64,000 bases of DNA, from positions 124,001 through 188,000 of the forward strand of contig NZ_JAABNP010000005.1 in NCBI RefSeq assembly GCF_009928485.1. Reading direction: 5' to 3'. The translations under genes and the position numbers were made by a program. Under the pieces are notes generated by a model. It had not been told where the DNA came from. It did not search any database and worked only from the letters and a program-made list of their open reading frames with translations. This DNA comes from Clostridium sp. C2-6-12. GTDB lineage: Bacteria; Bacillota; Clostridia; Clostridiales; Clostridiaceae. Shown here in pieces: positions 48,385 through 56,226 of this stretch (position 1 is the stretch's first letter; the number at the start of each line of letters is the position of its first letter).

Positions 48385-49827
48385 ATGGAAAGTGTATGGA
48401 ATTCAGGATTTAATTTTAGAAAACGAGAGACTTTAAGTAGTAATATAGAATGTGAGGTTGCAATAATAGGAGCTGGGATTGCAGGATTATTAACTGGTTA
48501 TATGCTCAATAAAAGTGGAAGAGAAGTTGTAATCATCGATGCAAAAGGTATAGGAAGCGGAAATACAAAGAATACAACAGCTAAGATAACTTCGCAACAT
48601 GATTTGATTTATAATAATTTAATTAAAGAGTTTGGTGAGGCAAAAGCGAGGCAATATGCTAAGGCTAATGAACTAGCAATAAGGAAATATAGAGAAATAA
48701 TTGAAGAAGAAAAAATTGATTGTGATTTTGAAGAAAAGGATGCATATGTATATTCTTTAAAGGATGTTGATAATCTTAAAGATGAATGTAAAGCTGCTAA
48801 AAAATTAGGAATTGATGCAGAGTTAGTGAGTGAGGTAAGCCTTCCTCTTAATGTTAAAGGTGCATTAAAATTTGGAAATCAAGCTCAATTTAATCCACTT
48901 AAATTCTTAAAACCAATTTCAGAAAAATTAAATATCTATGAAGATACAATGGCAATGGACATAAAAGATAATGAGATAATTACAAGTGGTGGAAGAATAA
49001 AGGCTAACCATATAGTAGTAGCAACACATTATCCATTTTTAAATGTTCCTGGGTATTATTTTATGAGAATGCATCAAGAACGTTCTTATGTTATTGCATT
49101 AGAAAATGCCCAAGATGTAAAAGGAATGTACATAGATAGTGATGATAATGGATACTCATTTAGAAACTATAAAGATTTACTACTACTTGGAGGTATGTCT
49201 CAAAGAACTGGTGAAAATGAGTATGGAGGCGCATATGATAAATTAAGGGAAGCTGCTAAAAAGTTCTATCCAAATGCAATAGAGAAGTATCACTGGTCAG
49301 CACAAGATTGTGTAACTTTAGACAATATACCTTACATAGGTCATTACTCATCAAGAACACCTAACCTTTATGTTGAAACAGGATTTAAAAAATGGGGAAT
49401 GACAAGTTCCATGGTAGCAGCTATGATAATAAATGACATGATTTGTGGAAAAGAAAATGATTTTTCAGAAATATTTTCACCTACTAGATTTGATATGTCT
49501 GCTTCAATGAAAAATGCAGCCACTGATTTGGTAAAAACTGCACAAAATTTCATAGCTCAAAGAATAAATATTCCAGAAGAAAGTGCTCAAAATATTTTAA
49601 AAGGACACGGAGGAATAGTGGAATATAAAGGTGAAAAAGCTGGGGTGTACAAAGATGAAGAGGGGAACATCTATGCAATATCTACTAAATGCCCTCATTT
49701 AGGTTGTGAACTTCATTGGAATAACGATGAATTAACTTGGGATTGTCCATGTCATGGATCAAGGTTTGATTATGAAGGAAATTGGGTAGAAAGTCCTGCA
49801 AATAAGTGTACTTACAATTTGAAATAA
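48385..49827 (+). CDS. FAD-dependent oxidoreductase with C-terminal Rieske domain
   Basis: A 481-residue two-domain protein. Residues 20-370 are a DAO-type FAD oxidoreductase with the dinucleotide motif AIIGAGIAGLLTGYML, the ATHYPF segment and a C-terminal VETGFKKWGM block. Residues 395-480 are a Rieske [2Fe-2S] domain with C436-P-H438 and C454-P-C456-H457. This combination is found in YhfW-like proteins of Bacillota, and the substrate is unknown. ATG 48385 follows GAGGTG at 6 bases, whereas GTG 48376 overlaps that site. The gene is monocistronic. Confidence 0.9.
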   Translation: MESVWNSGFNFRKRETLSSNIECEVAIIGAGIAGLLTGYMLNKSGREVVIIDAKGIGSGNTKNTTAKITSQHDLIYNNLIKEFGEAKARQYAKANELAIRKYREIIEEEKIDCDFEEKDAYVYSLKDVDNLKDECKAAKKLGIDAELVSEVSLPLNVKGALKFGNQAQFNPLKFLKPISEKLNIYEDTMAMDIKDNEIITSGGRIKANHIVVATHYPFLNVPGYYFMRMHQERSYVIALENAQDVKGMYIDSDDNGYSFRNYKDLLLLGGMSQRTGENEYGGAYDKLREAAKKFYPNAIEKYHWSAQDCVTLDNIPYIGHYSSRTPNLYVETGFKKWGMTSSMVAAMIINDMICGKENDFSEIFSPTRFDMSASMKNAATDLVKTAQNFIAQRINIPEESAQNILKGHGGIVEYKGEKAGVYKDEEGNIYAISTKCPHLGCELHWNNDELTWDCPCHGSRFDYEGNWVESPANKCTYNLK

Positions 49828-49874
49828 TATAACTCAAATTGAAATAAAAAATGAAAAAAAACTTACATTTTGTA

Positions 49875-49903
49875 TTGACATATATATACGAACCTAGTAA
49901 ACT
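49875..49903 (+). promoter_or_regulatory. candidate amtB promoter
   Basis: A perfect TTGACA (49875-49880), 17-base spacer, TAAACT (49898-49903). It places the transcript start near 49910, just before the leader hairpins. Confidence 0.6.
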
Positions 49904-49936
49904 GAAAAAGTAATTTGAAAAAATTTATATATTATT

Positions 49937-50014
49937 TGAAGACAATGGCGTTTTCATTTCTAAAAAGATATATTCAATGAGGAATATACCTTTTGAAATG
50001 AGGGCGTCTTTTTT
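49937..50014 (+). promoter_or_regulatory. ANTAR-type dual hexaloop leader with terminator, upstream of amtB
   Basis: Hairpin 1: TGAAGAC (49937-49943), loop AATGGC (49944-49949), GTTTTCA (49950-49956), with one G-U pair. Hairpin 2: 49963-49975 with 49982-49994, one mismatch, loop AATGAG (49976-49981). Both six-base loops have A at position 1 and G at position 4, the bases recognised by ANTAR antiterminators, and they are 6 bases apart. An alternative long hairpin pairs 49938-49943 and 49955-49960 with 50006-50011 and 49995-50000 and ends in TTTTTT. It cannot coexist with hairpin 1. So protein-bound hairpin 1 would allow read-through into amtB. Confidence 0.7.
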
Positions 50015-50070
50015 ATTAAAAAATATCAATAGCAATAAACTAAGTAACAATTATTCAAGGGGGAATAAAA

Positions 50071-51303
50071 ATGGATTTATTAAACGGCGCAGATATGGGC
50101 TTTGTAATTATTAGTGCGGCTTTAGTAATGCTCATGGTACCAGGACTAGCTTTATTTTATGGTGGTATGGTAAGAAGTAAGAATGTGTTAAGTATTACAG
50201 TTCAAAATTATGCAGCTCTTGTTATTATATCCTTGCAATGGATTTTCATAGGCTATTCACTAGCTTTTGGTCCAGATGCTAAAGGAGTAATCGGAGGATT
50301 AGATTGGAGTTTTTTAAATAACATAGGAATGGCACCTAATGCTGACTATGCAGGAACAATACCACATTTGGAATTTGTAATATTTCAATTAATGTTTTCA
50401 GCAATTACTGTAGCTGTTATTTCAGGGTCAGTTGCAGAACGTATGACATTTCCAGCATTTATATTATTCGCTCTTTTATGGAGTACCTTAGTTTATGATC
50501 CTATTACTCACTGGGTGTGGGCAACAAATGGATGGTTAAAGAATTTAGGTGTACTTGACTTTGCAGGTGGACATCCAGTAGAAATAAATTCAGGTATTTC
50601 TGGTCTAGTTGCAGCAATTGTTATTGGTAAAAGAAAAAAAACTACGCCAGAACCTCATCACATACCTATGGCAATCCTTGGGGGAGGAATATTGTGGTTT
50701 GGATGGTTTGGATTTAATGCAGGAAGCGCACTTTCTATGAATTATGTGGCTGTTAATGCGTTTGTTACAACAAATACTTCAGCAGCTGCTGGAGCAGTTG
50801 GATGGTTAGCATGTGAATGGATAATATACAAAAAGCCTACAGCTCTTGGTATAGTCAGTGGAGCAATAGCAGGTTTAGTTGCAATAACTCAAGGAGCAGG
50901 TTTTGTAAGTCCTATGTCAGCAGCATTTATGGGACTAGTTGGTGGAGTATTAAGTTTTTTTGCTATATCAGTATTAAAGAGGAAATTAGGCTATGATGAT
51001 ACTTTAGATGCTTTTGGATGTCATGGTGTAGCTGGAATATGGGGATCTATTTCAACAGCTATATTTGCATCGAAAGCAATTAATCCAGCAGGTGCAGACG
51101 GATTAATATATGGTAACTTTGCTCTCCTAAAAGCACATTTAATATCAACAGGTGCAACTGCATTATATGCAGCTACTGTAACATTCATAATAATTAAACT
51201 TATGAGTTATGTTATGAATATAAGAGCTACGTCAAAAGAAGAAGCAGAGGGATTAGATTTAGCTTTACATGGAGAAGAAGCTTATTCTGGATTTAATAGA
51301 TAA
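50071..51303 (+). CDS. amtB: ammonium transporter
   Basis: A 410-residue Amt/Rh channel with 11 membrane spans. The signatures are GLALFYGGMVRSKNVLS near the N-terminus, FAGGHPVEINSG in the middle and the pore twin histidines in ITHWVW and FGCHGVAG. It lets ammonium enter when nitrogen is scarce. No glnK (PII) gene follows, unlike most amtB operons, so the regulator must be encoded elsewhere. Its leader has an ANTAR-type terminator switch, consistent with nitrogen control. AGGGGG precedes the start, and a terminator follows. Confidence 0.95.
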   Translation: MDLLNGADMGFVIISAALVMLMVPGLALFYGGMVRSKNVLSITVQNYAALVIISLQWIFIGYSLAFGPDAKGVIGGLDWSFLNNIGMAPNADYAGTIPHLEFVIFQLMFSAITVAVISGSVAERMTFPAFILFALLWSTLVYDPITHWVWATNGWLKNLGVLDFAGGHPVEINSGISGLVAAIVIGKRKKTTPEPHHIPMAILGGGILWFGWFGFNAGSALSMNYVAVNAFVTTNTSAAAGAVGWLACEWIIYKKPTALGIVSGAIAGLVAITQGAGFVSPMSAAFMGLVGGVLSFFAISVLKRKLGYDDTLDAFGCHGVAGIWGSISTAIFASKAINPAGADGLIYGNFALLKAHLISTGATALYAATVTFIIIKLMSYVMNIRATSKEEAEGLDLALHGEEAYSGFNR

Positions 51304-51331
51304 CAATTGAATAAAGTATTATTAGAAAATG

Positions 51332-51367
51332 TCTGATTCTTATGTTAAATTTGAATCAGATGTTTTT
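51332..51367 (+). terminator. amtB terminator
   Basis: TCTGATTC (51332-51339) pairs with GAATCAGA (51353-51360), followed by TGTTTTTT. Confidence 0.75.
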
Positions 51368-51569
51368 TGCTTTATTAATAATTAAATGATTATTGAAATT
51401 TTATATTCACAACATACCAAAAATATTTTTTATATAGACTTTAATGATCTTCTTAGCAATAAGGATGAATAAAATCTAATTATAGGGTTTTGTGAAAAGT
51501 ACTATATAAAAAATGTTTGGATTAGGAAAAATATATGTATAGAAAAACACAAAATAAAAATGAAAAAAA

Positions 51570-51598
51570 TTGACTTGTTCTCAAATTTATGCTAAAAA
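51570..51598 (+). promoter_or_regulatory. candidate promoter of the structured leader
   Basis: TTGACT (51570-51575), 17-base spacer, TAAAAA (51593-51598). Confidence 0.5.
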
Positions 51599-51604
51599 TA
51601 ATAA

Positions 51605-51813
51605 TGAAATAGATAAAAAATATTAAAAATAATCTGACAAGAAATATTATTCGCTTAATTTGTGCCTCTAAGAAATATTTATTGGATTATTTTTTACAAG
51701 AATTATAATAGTTTGTATGCGAAGAAGAATTTTCTGTATCTGGGCACTTGGAAAATTTGGAGCTAGTAGTGCAACCGACCAACAATTAATAGTAATAATT
51801 GTTGGTTTTTTAT
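51605..51813 (+). ncRNA. candidate structured leader RNA or sRNA ahead of the exopolysaccharide operon
   Basis: Between the promoter and the terminator lie mutually exclusive pairings. GTGCC (51662-51666) can pair with GGCAC (51743-51747), and the overlapping GCACT (51744-51748) can pair with AGTGC (51768-51772). The segment GGAGCTAGTAGTGCAACCG just before the terminator is more GC-rich than its surroundings. I do not recognise a known riboswitch class. It ends in a strong terminator. The true 5' end is estimated from the promoter. Confidence 0.4.
51778..51813 (+). terminator. strong intrinsic terminator
   Basis: An 11-bp stem ACCAACAATTA (51778-51788) with TAATTGTTGGT (51796-51806), then TTTTT, 177 bases ahead of the deacetylase gene. 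Confidence 0.8.
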
Positions 51814-51886
51814 TTTATGATTTAGAGTAATAAAACCACGGACTAAGGAATGAGGATTATTGAAAAATATTAATATTTATATAAAT

Positions 51887-51907
51887 TTTGTCAGAGATTT
51901 GTCAGAG
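51887..51907. repeat. paired 10-bp direct repeat
   Basis: TTTGTCAGAG occurs at 51887-51896 and 51898-51907, spaced 11 bases, about one helical turn. It may be a regulator site in front of the exopolysaccharide operon. Confidence 0.4.
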
Positions 51908-51989
51908 GTGAGTGTTAGAATTAATCATTGGAGTCAATAAAAAAATATCATATAAGTTGTGTGAAATATAATAATGGAAGGGGAATTTT

Positions 51990-54344
51990 ATGAAAGAAAT
52001 AATTGGGAAATACAAGAAGAGTATTCTGCTAATTACGGCATCAATATTACTTTTGGGTATAATAATTTTCTTTGTATATAAGTATAAATTGGAAACTATA
52101 AGTAATAAAAATGTTGCTAATATAATTGAAAATATGGAAAAAGAAAGTGAAAAAGAAGAAGTTAAATTGACTGATAACAAAGCAAAAGTTGTGTCAAAAA
52201 TTTCTGGACCTAAAAATATGATAGGAATAACTATAAATGGAATGGCTGATAAATCTAATATGGAGAAGGTTTTAAATTTATTAGATGAATATAAAATAAA
52301 GGCAATGTTTTTTTTACCTACAAGCAGAATTGCAGAAGAACCAGATATAGCAGTAGAAATTGTTAAAAGAGGACATACTATTGGAAATTATACATTAACT
52401 CAACGAAAGAATTTTGAGGAAATGACTATTAATGGAATGATGAAAGAATTCTCAAAAGCAAATGAAGTTCTGCAAAGTAAAGTTGGAATAACGCCTCAGT
52501 ATTTTAGATGCCCTAATTCAAAATATTCAGATCAGGTACTTCAAGTGGCAGCAAACTGTAATTTATCAATTGCTGTGCCAGATTTTATAAAAGTTAATTG
52601 CAACAAAATAGCAACAGCAGATCTGGCTAAAAAATATGCAAGTGGACTAAAACCTGGGAATATACTTTCAATTAATTTAGATAATGAAAGTGATACTTTG
52701 ACTGGAATGAATTTATTGTTTAAAGAAATCTCAGAAAAAAATTATAAACTTTTTTCGATTCAACATTTAGCAAATAAAAGCAATCTTTTATACAATGATG
52801 GTACTGAAGATGGGATTAATGATTTAGATACAGATCAAGAAGAAGAAGATAATGATATTAGCAAAGGAAAAAAACTTGAATATGCTAAAACAGTAAATAA
52901 TTATAAAATTGAAACACTAAATAAGATTACTAAAGAGAAAAAAGAAGCAAATACTGAGAAATCTGAAAAAACTGTTAAAAAAGAAGTAGCTAAAAACAAC
53001 TCGAAAATTGAAAATATAGATTACGGAGAACTTTACAAAAGTCCAACAAAAGGATCTGGAAGAGTTTTCTCTTATGCATATACAACTTCAAAAAATGTAG
53101 CATTAACTTTTGACGGATTAGGAAGTAAGGAAATGGTACATGGTATATTAGATGCTTTAGATGCAAATAGAATTAAAGCAACATTTTTTCTACCAGGTTC
53201 TAGTGTTGAAAAAGATCCAGAATTAGCATTAGAAATATTAAAAAGAGGACATGAAATTGAAAATAATACCTTGAATGGAAGCTCGATGGGGAATGTTGAA
53301 TATCAAAAAGCATGTAGAGAAATTGGAGAATCAAGCAAAATAATTAAAGATAAGTTGGGTATTACGACTAAATACGTAAGACCTAGATTTGGAAAATATA
53401 ATAAAGATTTTTGTATAGCAGTAGCTAACACAGGAAATGAACTTGTTACATACAGCAAAAATCCTTTAGATAAGAATATGAAAAGTGCAGAAGATATAGC
53501 GAATTATGTAAAAAAGGAAGTTAGAAGAGGTGAGATCATACTTCTTAATGCAGATACTAATCCTGAAGTTATAAAAGCGATACCTATGATTGCAAACATT
53601 ATTAAAGATATAGGATATGATTTTACTACAATAGATAAATTATATAATAGTCAGTATAAACGCTTAAGTCTAGAAGAAATTTCAGGGTATGATTTAATAA
53701 AAAGAAATGGTAATCTGCCTGATACATTGCCTAGGAGTATATCTAATCTTAATGAAGTAAGAGAAAACATGGGGAAAGTTGTAGCTCTTACCTTTGACGA
53801 TTGGGGCACAGATAAAACAGTAACGAGCATATTAAATAATTTAGATAGATATAATGTTAAAGCAACATTTTTTATAAGAAGTAACGGAGTGGTAAATAAT
53901 CCTAACTTGGCGAAAGCAATATCAGAAGGTGGACATGATGTAGCTAGTCATACATATTCACATCTTGTTATTAACAAGTCAAATGCATCTACGCTACAAA
54001 ATGATTTAGTTATTGGACATCAAGCGTTAACTTATGCAATACAAAGGAAACCTCAAATGTTTTTTAGACCACCTCAGCTAGAAATAAGTGATGAATCTCT
54101 TAAGCAATTAAAAGCGGTAGGATATGAGAATATTATTTTAGCAGATATGAGCACACATGACTGGGATCCTAAGTTGACAAAAGAACAGGTTATCAATGAT
54201 GTATTAACCAATTCAAAAAGTGGAAGCATTATAATATTACATATGTTGGATGATGCACAGGGATTTGAGGTCTTACCAGAAATAATTGAAGGGTTAAGGA
54301 GAAAAGGATTTACATTTGTTAAACTTTCAGATTATATAAATTAA
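51990..54344 (+). CDS. membrane-anchored protein with three NodB-like domains, only the third intact
   Basis: A 784-residue protein with one N-terminal span (about 13-32). Three polysaccharide-deacetylase (NodB) units follow. In the first the metal motif TFDD is replaced by TING (N83-G84), and the His motif is lost (HTIGNYT). In the second it reads TFDG (D375-G376) and HEIENNT, also without the His pair. In the third it is complete: D603-D604 in TFDDWG and H654/H658 in SHTYSH. A Lys/Glu-rich linker (about 275-350) separates units 1 and 2. The working unit should remove N-acetyl groups from a surface glycan outside the cell. It is the first gene of the operon with the PilZ-GT2 synthase. Confidence 0.87.
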   Translation: MKEIIGKYKKSILLITASILLLGIIIFFVYKYKLETISNKNVANIIENMEKESEKEEVKLTDNKAKVVSKISGPKNMIGITINGMADKSNMEKVLNLLDEYKIKAMFFLPTSRIAEEPDIAVEIVKRGHTIGNYTLTQRKNFEEMTINGMMKEFSKANEVLQSKVGITPQYFRCPNSKYSDQVLQVAANCNLSIAVPDFIKVNCNKIATADLAKKYASGLKPGNILSINLDNESDTLTGMNLLFKEISEKNYKLFSIQHLANKSNLLYNDGTEDGINDLDTDQEEEDNDISKGKKLEYAKTVNNYKIETLNKITKEKKEANTEKSEKTVKKEVAKNNSKIENIDYGELYKSPTKGSGRVFSYAYTTSKNVALTFDGLGSKEMVHGILDALDANRIKATFFLPGSSVEKDPELALEILKRGHEIENNTLNGSSMGNVEYQKACREIGESSKIIKDKLGITTKYVRPRFGKYNKDFCIAVANTGNELVTYSKNPLDKNMKSAEDIANYVKKEVRRGEIILLNADTNPEVIKAIPMIANIIKDIGYDFTTIDKLYNSQYKRLSLEEISGYDLIKRNGNLPDTLPRSISNLNEVRENMGKVVALTFDDWGTDKTVTSILNNLDRYNVKATFFIRSNGVVNNPNLAKAISEGGHDVASHTYSHLVINKSNASTLQNDLVIGHQALTYAIQRKPQMFFRPPQLEISDESLKQLKAVGYENIILADMSTHDWDPKLTKEQVINDVLTNSKSGSIIILHMLDDAQGFEVLPEIIEGLRRKGFTFVKLSDYIN

Positions 54345-54413
54345 CAATAATATAACAAGAAATTATATTTTATTTCAATTTCAGATGGATAATATAAGGA
54401 AGGATAGAATAAC

Positions 54414-56219
54414 GTGAAGGAAATTTTACCGATTAAAAAAAGTGAAAGACGTTTGCTTTCAAATGTTATAGATCCGGAAAATATCAGAAAGCATACAGAT
54501 AGACGTGGTCATAATGTTTCAGAAGAAAATGAAAAAATGAACATGGTTGTTGGGCAAAGATATATTGCAGAATATAGTGTGAAACTTACTCAAAGAAAAG
54601 GAGGTAACAAAGAAGAATTTCAATTTGAATCAAAAGACATTTCAACAACTGGAATGCTTCTAGAGGGAAATACCAATGGAAATGAATTCAAAGTTGGAGA
54701 TGCTGTTAAATTAAAATTTAAAATTATACCTGGAACTATGCCAGAAGGATTTGAATCCAGAGTAAAGTTAAAGGGGGAAGTAGTTAGAATTGTTCCTGCT
54801 AATGAGGAACATGAACAATTAATAGGAATTAAGTTTAATGAGGATTTGGTTAATTATACAAAAAAGAGAAGAGGAATAACTTCAATAGGAATATCAAGTT
54901 TAATCATGTTTTTTATTGTATTAGTTATTATGATTATGAGAGCAGAAAGTTTTGTGTATTTCAAATATAATAAAATTTTATATGCTTATAGTATTATGAC
55001 AGCAACCTTTCTGCTTTCAAGGTATTTGTTTGGTGCATTATATAAACCTGTTCCAATTAATCCTGAGTATACACCAAGTGTTTCTATAATCATCCCATGT
55101 TTTAATGAAGAAGAATGGATAGATAGAACAATAAAAAGTTGTATTAATCAGGATTATCCAGTTGATAAGCTTGAAGTTATTGTAGTAGATGATTGTTCTA
55201 ATGATAATTCAGTGAAGAAAATAAGACAAACTATTGAAAGCTTATATAAGGAAGGTGAGCGATTTAAAACAAGAGAAAGAGTTAGATATGTTGTTCAAAG
55301 TCAAAATAAAGGTAAGAGAGAAGCACTAGCATGGGGAACAGAACTTGCAAAAAATGAAATGGTAGTTTTCGTAGATTCAGATAGTTTTTTAGAGCCAAAT
55401 GCTATTAAAAATTTAGTTCAGCCCTTTCAAGATAAAAGAATGGGTGGCGTGACTGGGAGAACAGATGTTGAAAATAAGTATACAAATTCACTAACTAAAA
55501 TGCAGGCAGTTAGATATTATATTGCTTTTCGTATTTTAAAAGCAGCAGAAGCTTTTTTTGACAGCGTAACCTGCCTTTCAGGACCTATATCATGTTATAG
55601 AAAAGATTTAGTGTTAAAAAATAAAGAAGCATGGCTTAATCAAAAATTTTTAGGACAGCCAGCAACTTTTGGAGATGACAGAAGTATGACGAACTTTATT
55701 ATGAAAACACACAGAACGGGTTATCAGGATACTGCAGTTTGTTATACAATAGTTCCTTCTGTTTACAAGCAATTTATAAAGCAACAAATGAGGTGGAAAC
55801 GTTCGTGGCTTAGAGAATCTTTAATAGCTGGTAAATTTATTTGGAAGAAAGAGCCTTTTATGTCCTTATTTTTTTATATGGGACTTATTGTGCCAATTGC
55901 TGCTCCAGTAGTTGTTGTTTATAACTTAATGTATGTTCCAATAGCTCATGGAATTTTTCCTAAAACCTTTGTTATGGGATTATTGTTGATGTCATTAATG
56001 ATGAGTTTTGCAGATATGTTTTTTATGAAAAGTACCTTATGGATATATGGATTATTTTTCTGTTTGTTTTATGAAGGAGTACTACTTTGGCAGATGCCAA
56101 TAGCATGGGTGACATTTTGGAAATCAACATGGGGAACTAGAATGACTCCTCAAGACATTGAAGAAATGGAGAGAAAAGAAAAGCGGAAAAGAGAGAGAAT
56201 GAAATTTAGAAAGGTGTAA
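54414..56219 (+). CDS. PilZ-domain glycosyltransferase family 2 synthase (processive exopolysaccharide synthase)
   Basis: A 601-residue fusion. Residues 45-155 are a PilZ domain with the DxSxxG motif (D75-G80). The usual RxxxR partner is not obvious at its expected place, so c-di-GMP binding is likely but not certain. Spans near 158-175 and 190-205 lead to a cytoplasmic GT2 domain with D259-D260, DSD (321-323), GDD (420-422) and QQMRW (457-461), the full set of processive synthases such as PgaC, HasA and BcsA. Three or four more spans follow. GTG 54414 has AAGGAAGGA 8 bases upstream. With deacetylase and GH18-like genes alongside, a poly-N-acetylglucosamine-like product is a good guess. Confidence 0.9.
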   Translation: MKEILPIKKSERRLLSNVIDPENIRKHTDRRGHNVSEENEKMNMVVGQRYIAEYSVKLTQRKGGNKEEFQFESKDISTTGMLLEGNTNGNEFKVGDAVKLKFKIIPGTMPEGFESRVKLKGEVVRIVPANEEHEQLIGIKFNEDLVNYTKKRRGITSIGISSLIMFFIVLVIMIMRAESFVYFKYNKILYAYSIMTATFLLSRYLFGALYKPVPINPEYTPSVSIIIPCFNEEEWIDRTIKSCINQDYPVDKLEVIVVDDCSNDNSVKKIRQTIESLYKEGERFKTRERVRYVVQSQNKGKREALAWGTELAKNEMVVFVDSDSFLEPNAIKNLVQPFQDKRMGGVTGRTDVENKYTNSLTKMQAVRYYIAFRILKAAEAFFDSVTCLSGPISCYRKDLVLKNKEAWLNQKFLGQPATFGDDRSMTNFIMKTHRTGYQDTAVCYTIVPSVYKQFIKQQMRWKRSWLRESLIAGKFIWKKEPFMSLFFYMGLIVPIAAPVVVVYNLMYVPIAHGIFPKTFVMGLLLMSLMMSFADMFFMKSTLWIYGLFFCLFYEGVLLWQMPIAWVTFWKSTWGTRMTPQDIEEMERKEKRKRERMKFRKV

Positions 56220-56226
56220 AAAACTT

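Larger units (their letters stand above)
51304..51989. other. 686-bp intergenic region with structured non-coding transcript
   Basis: It contains the amtB terminator, then about 200 bp of AT-rich sequence, a promoter at 51570, a structured segment ending in a terminator at 51778-51813, and a short direct repeat. No coding frame. Confidence 0.6.

Noticed and set aside
51640..51813. Known c-di-GMP riboswitch ahead of the PilZ operon
   Set aside because: The conserved GEMM cores of class I or II are not present, so I list it only as a candidate structured RNA.
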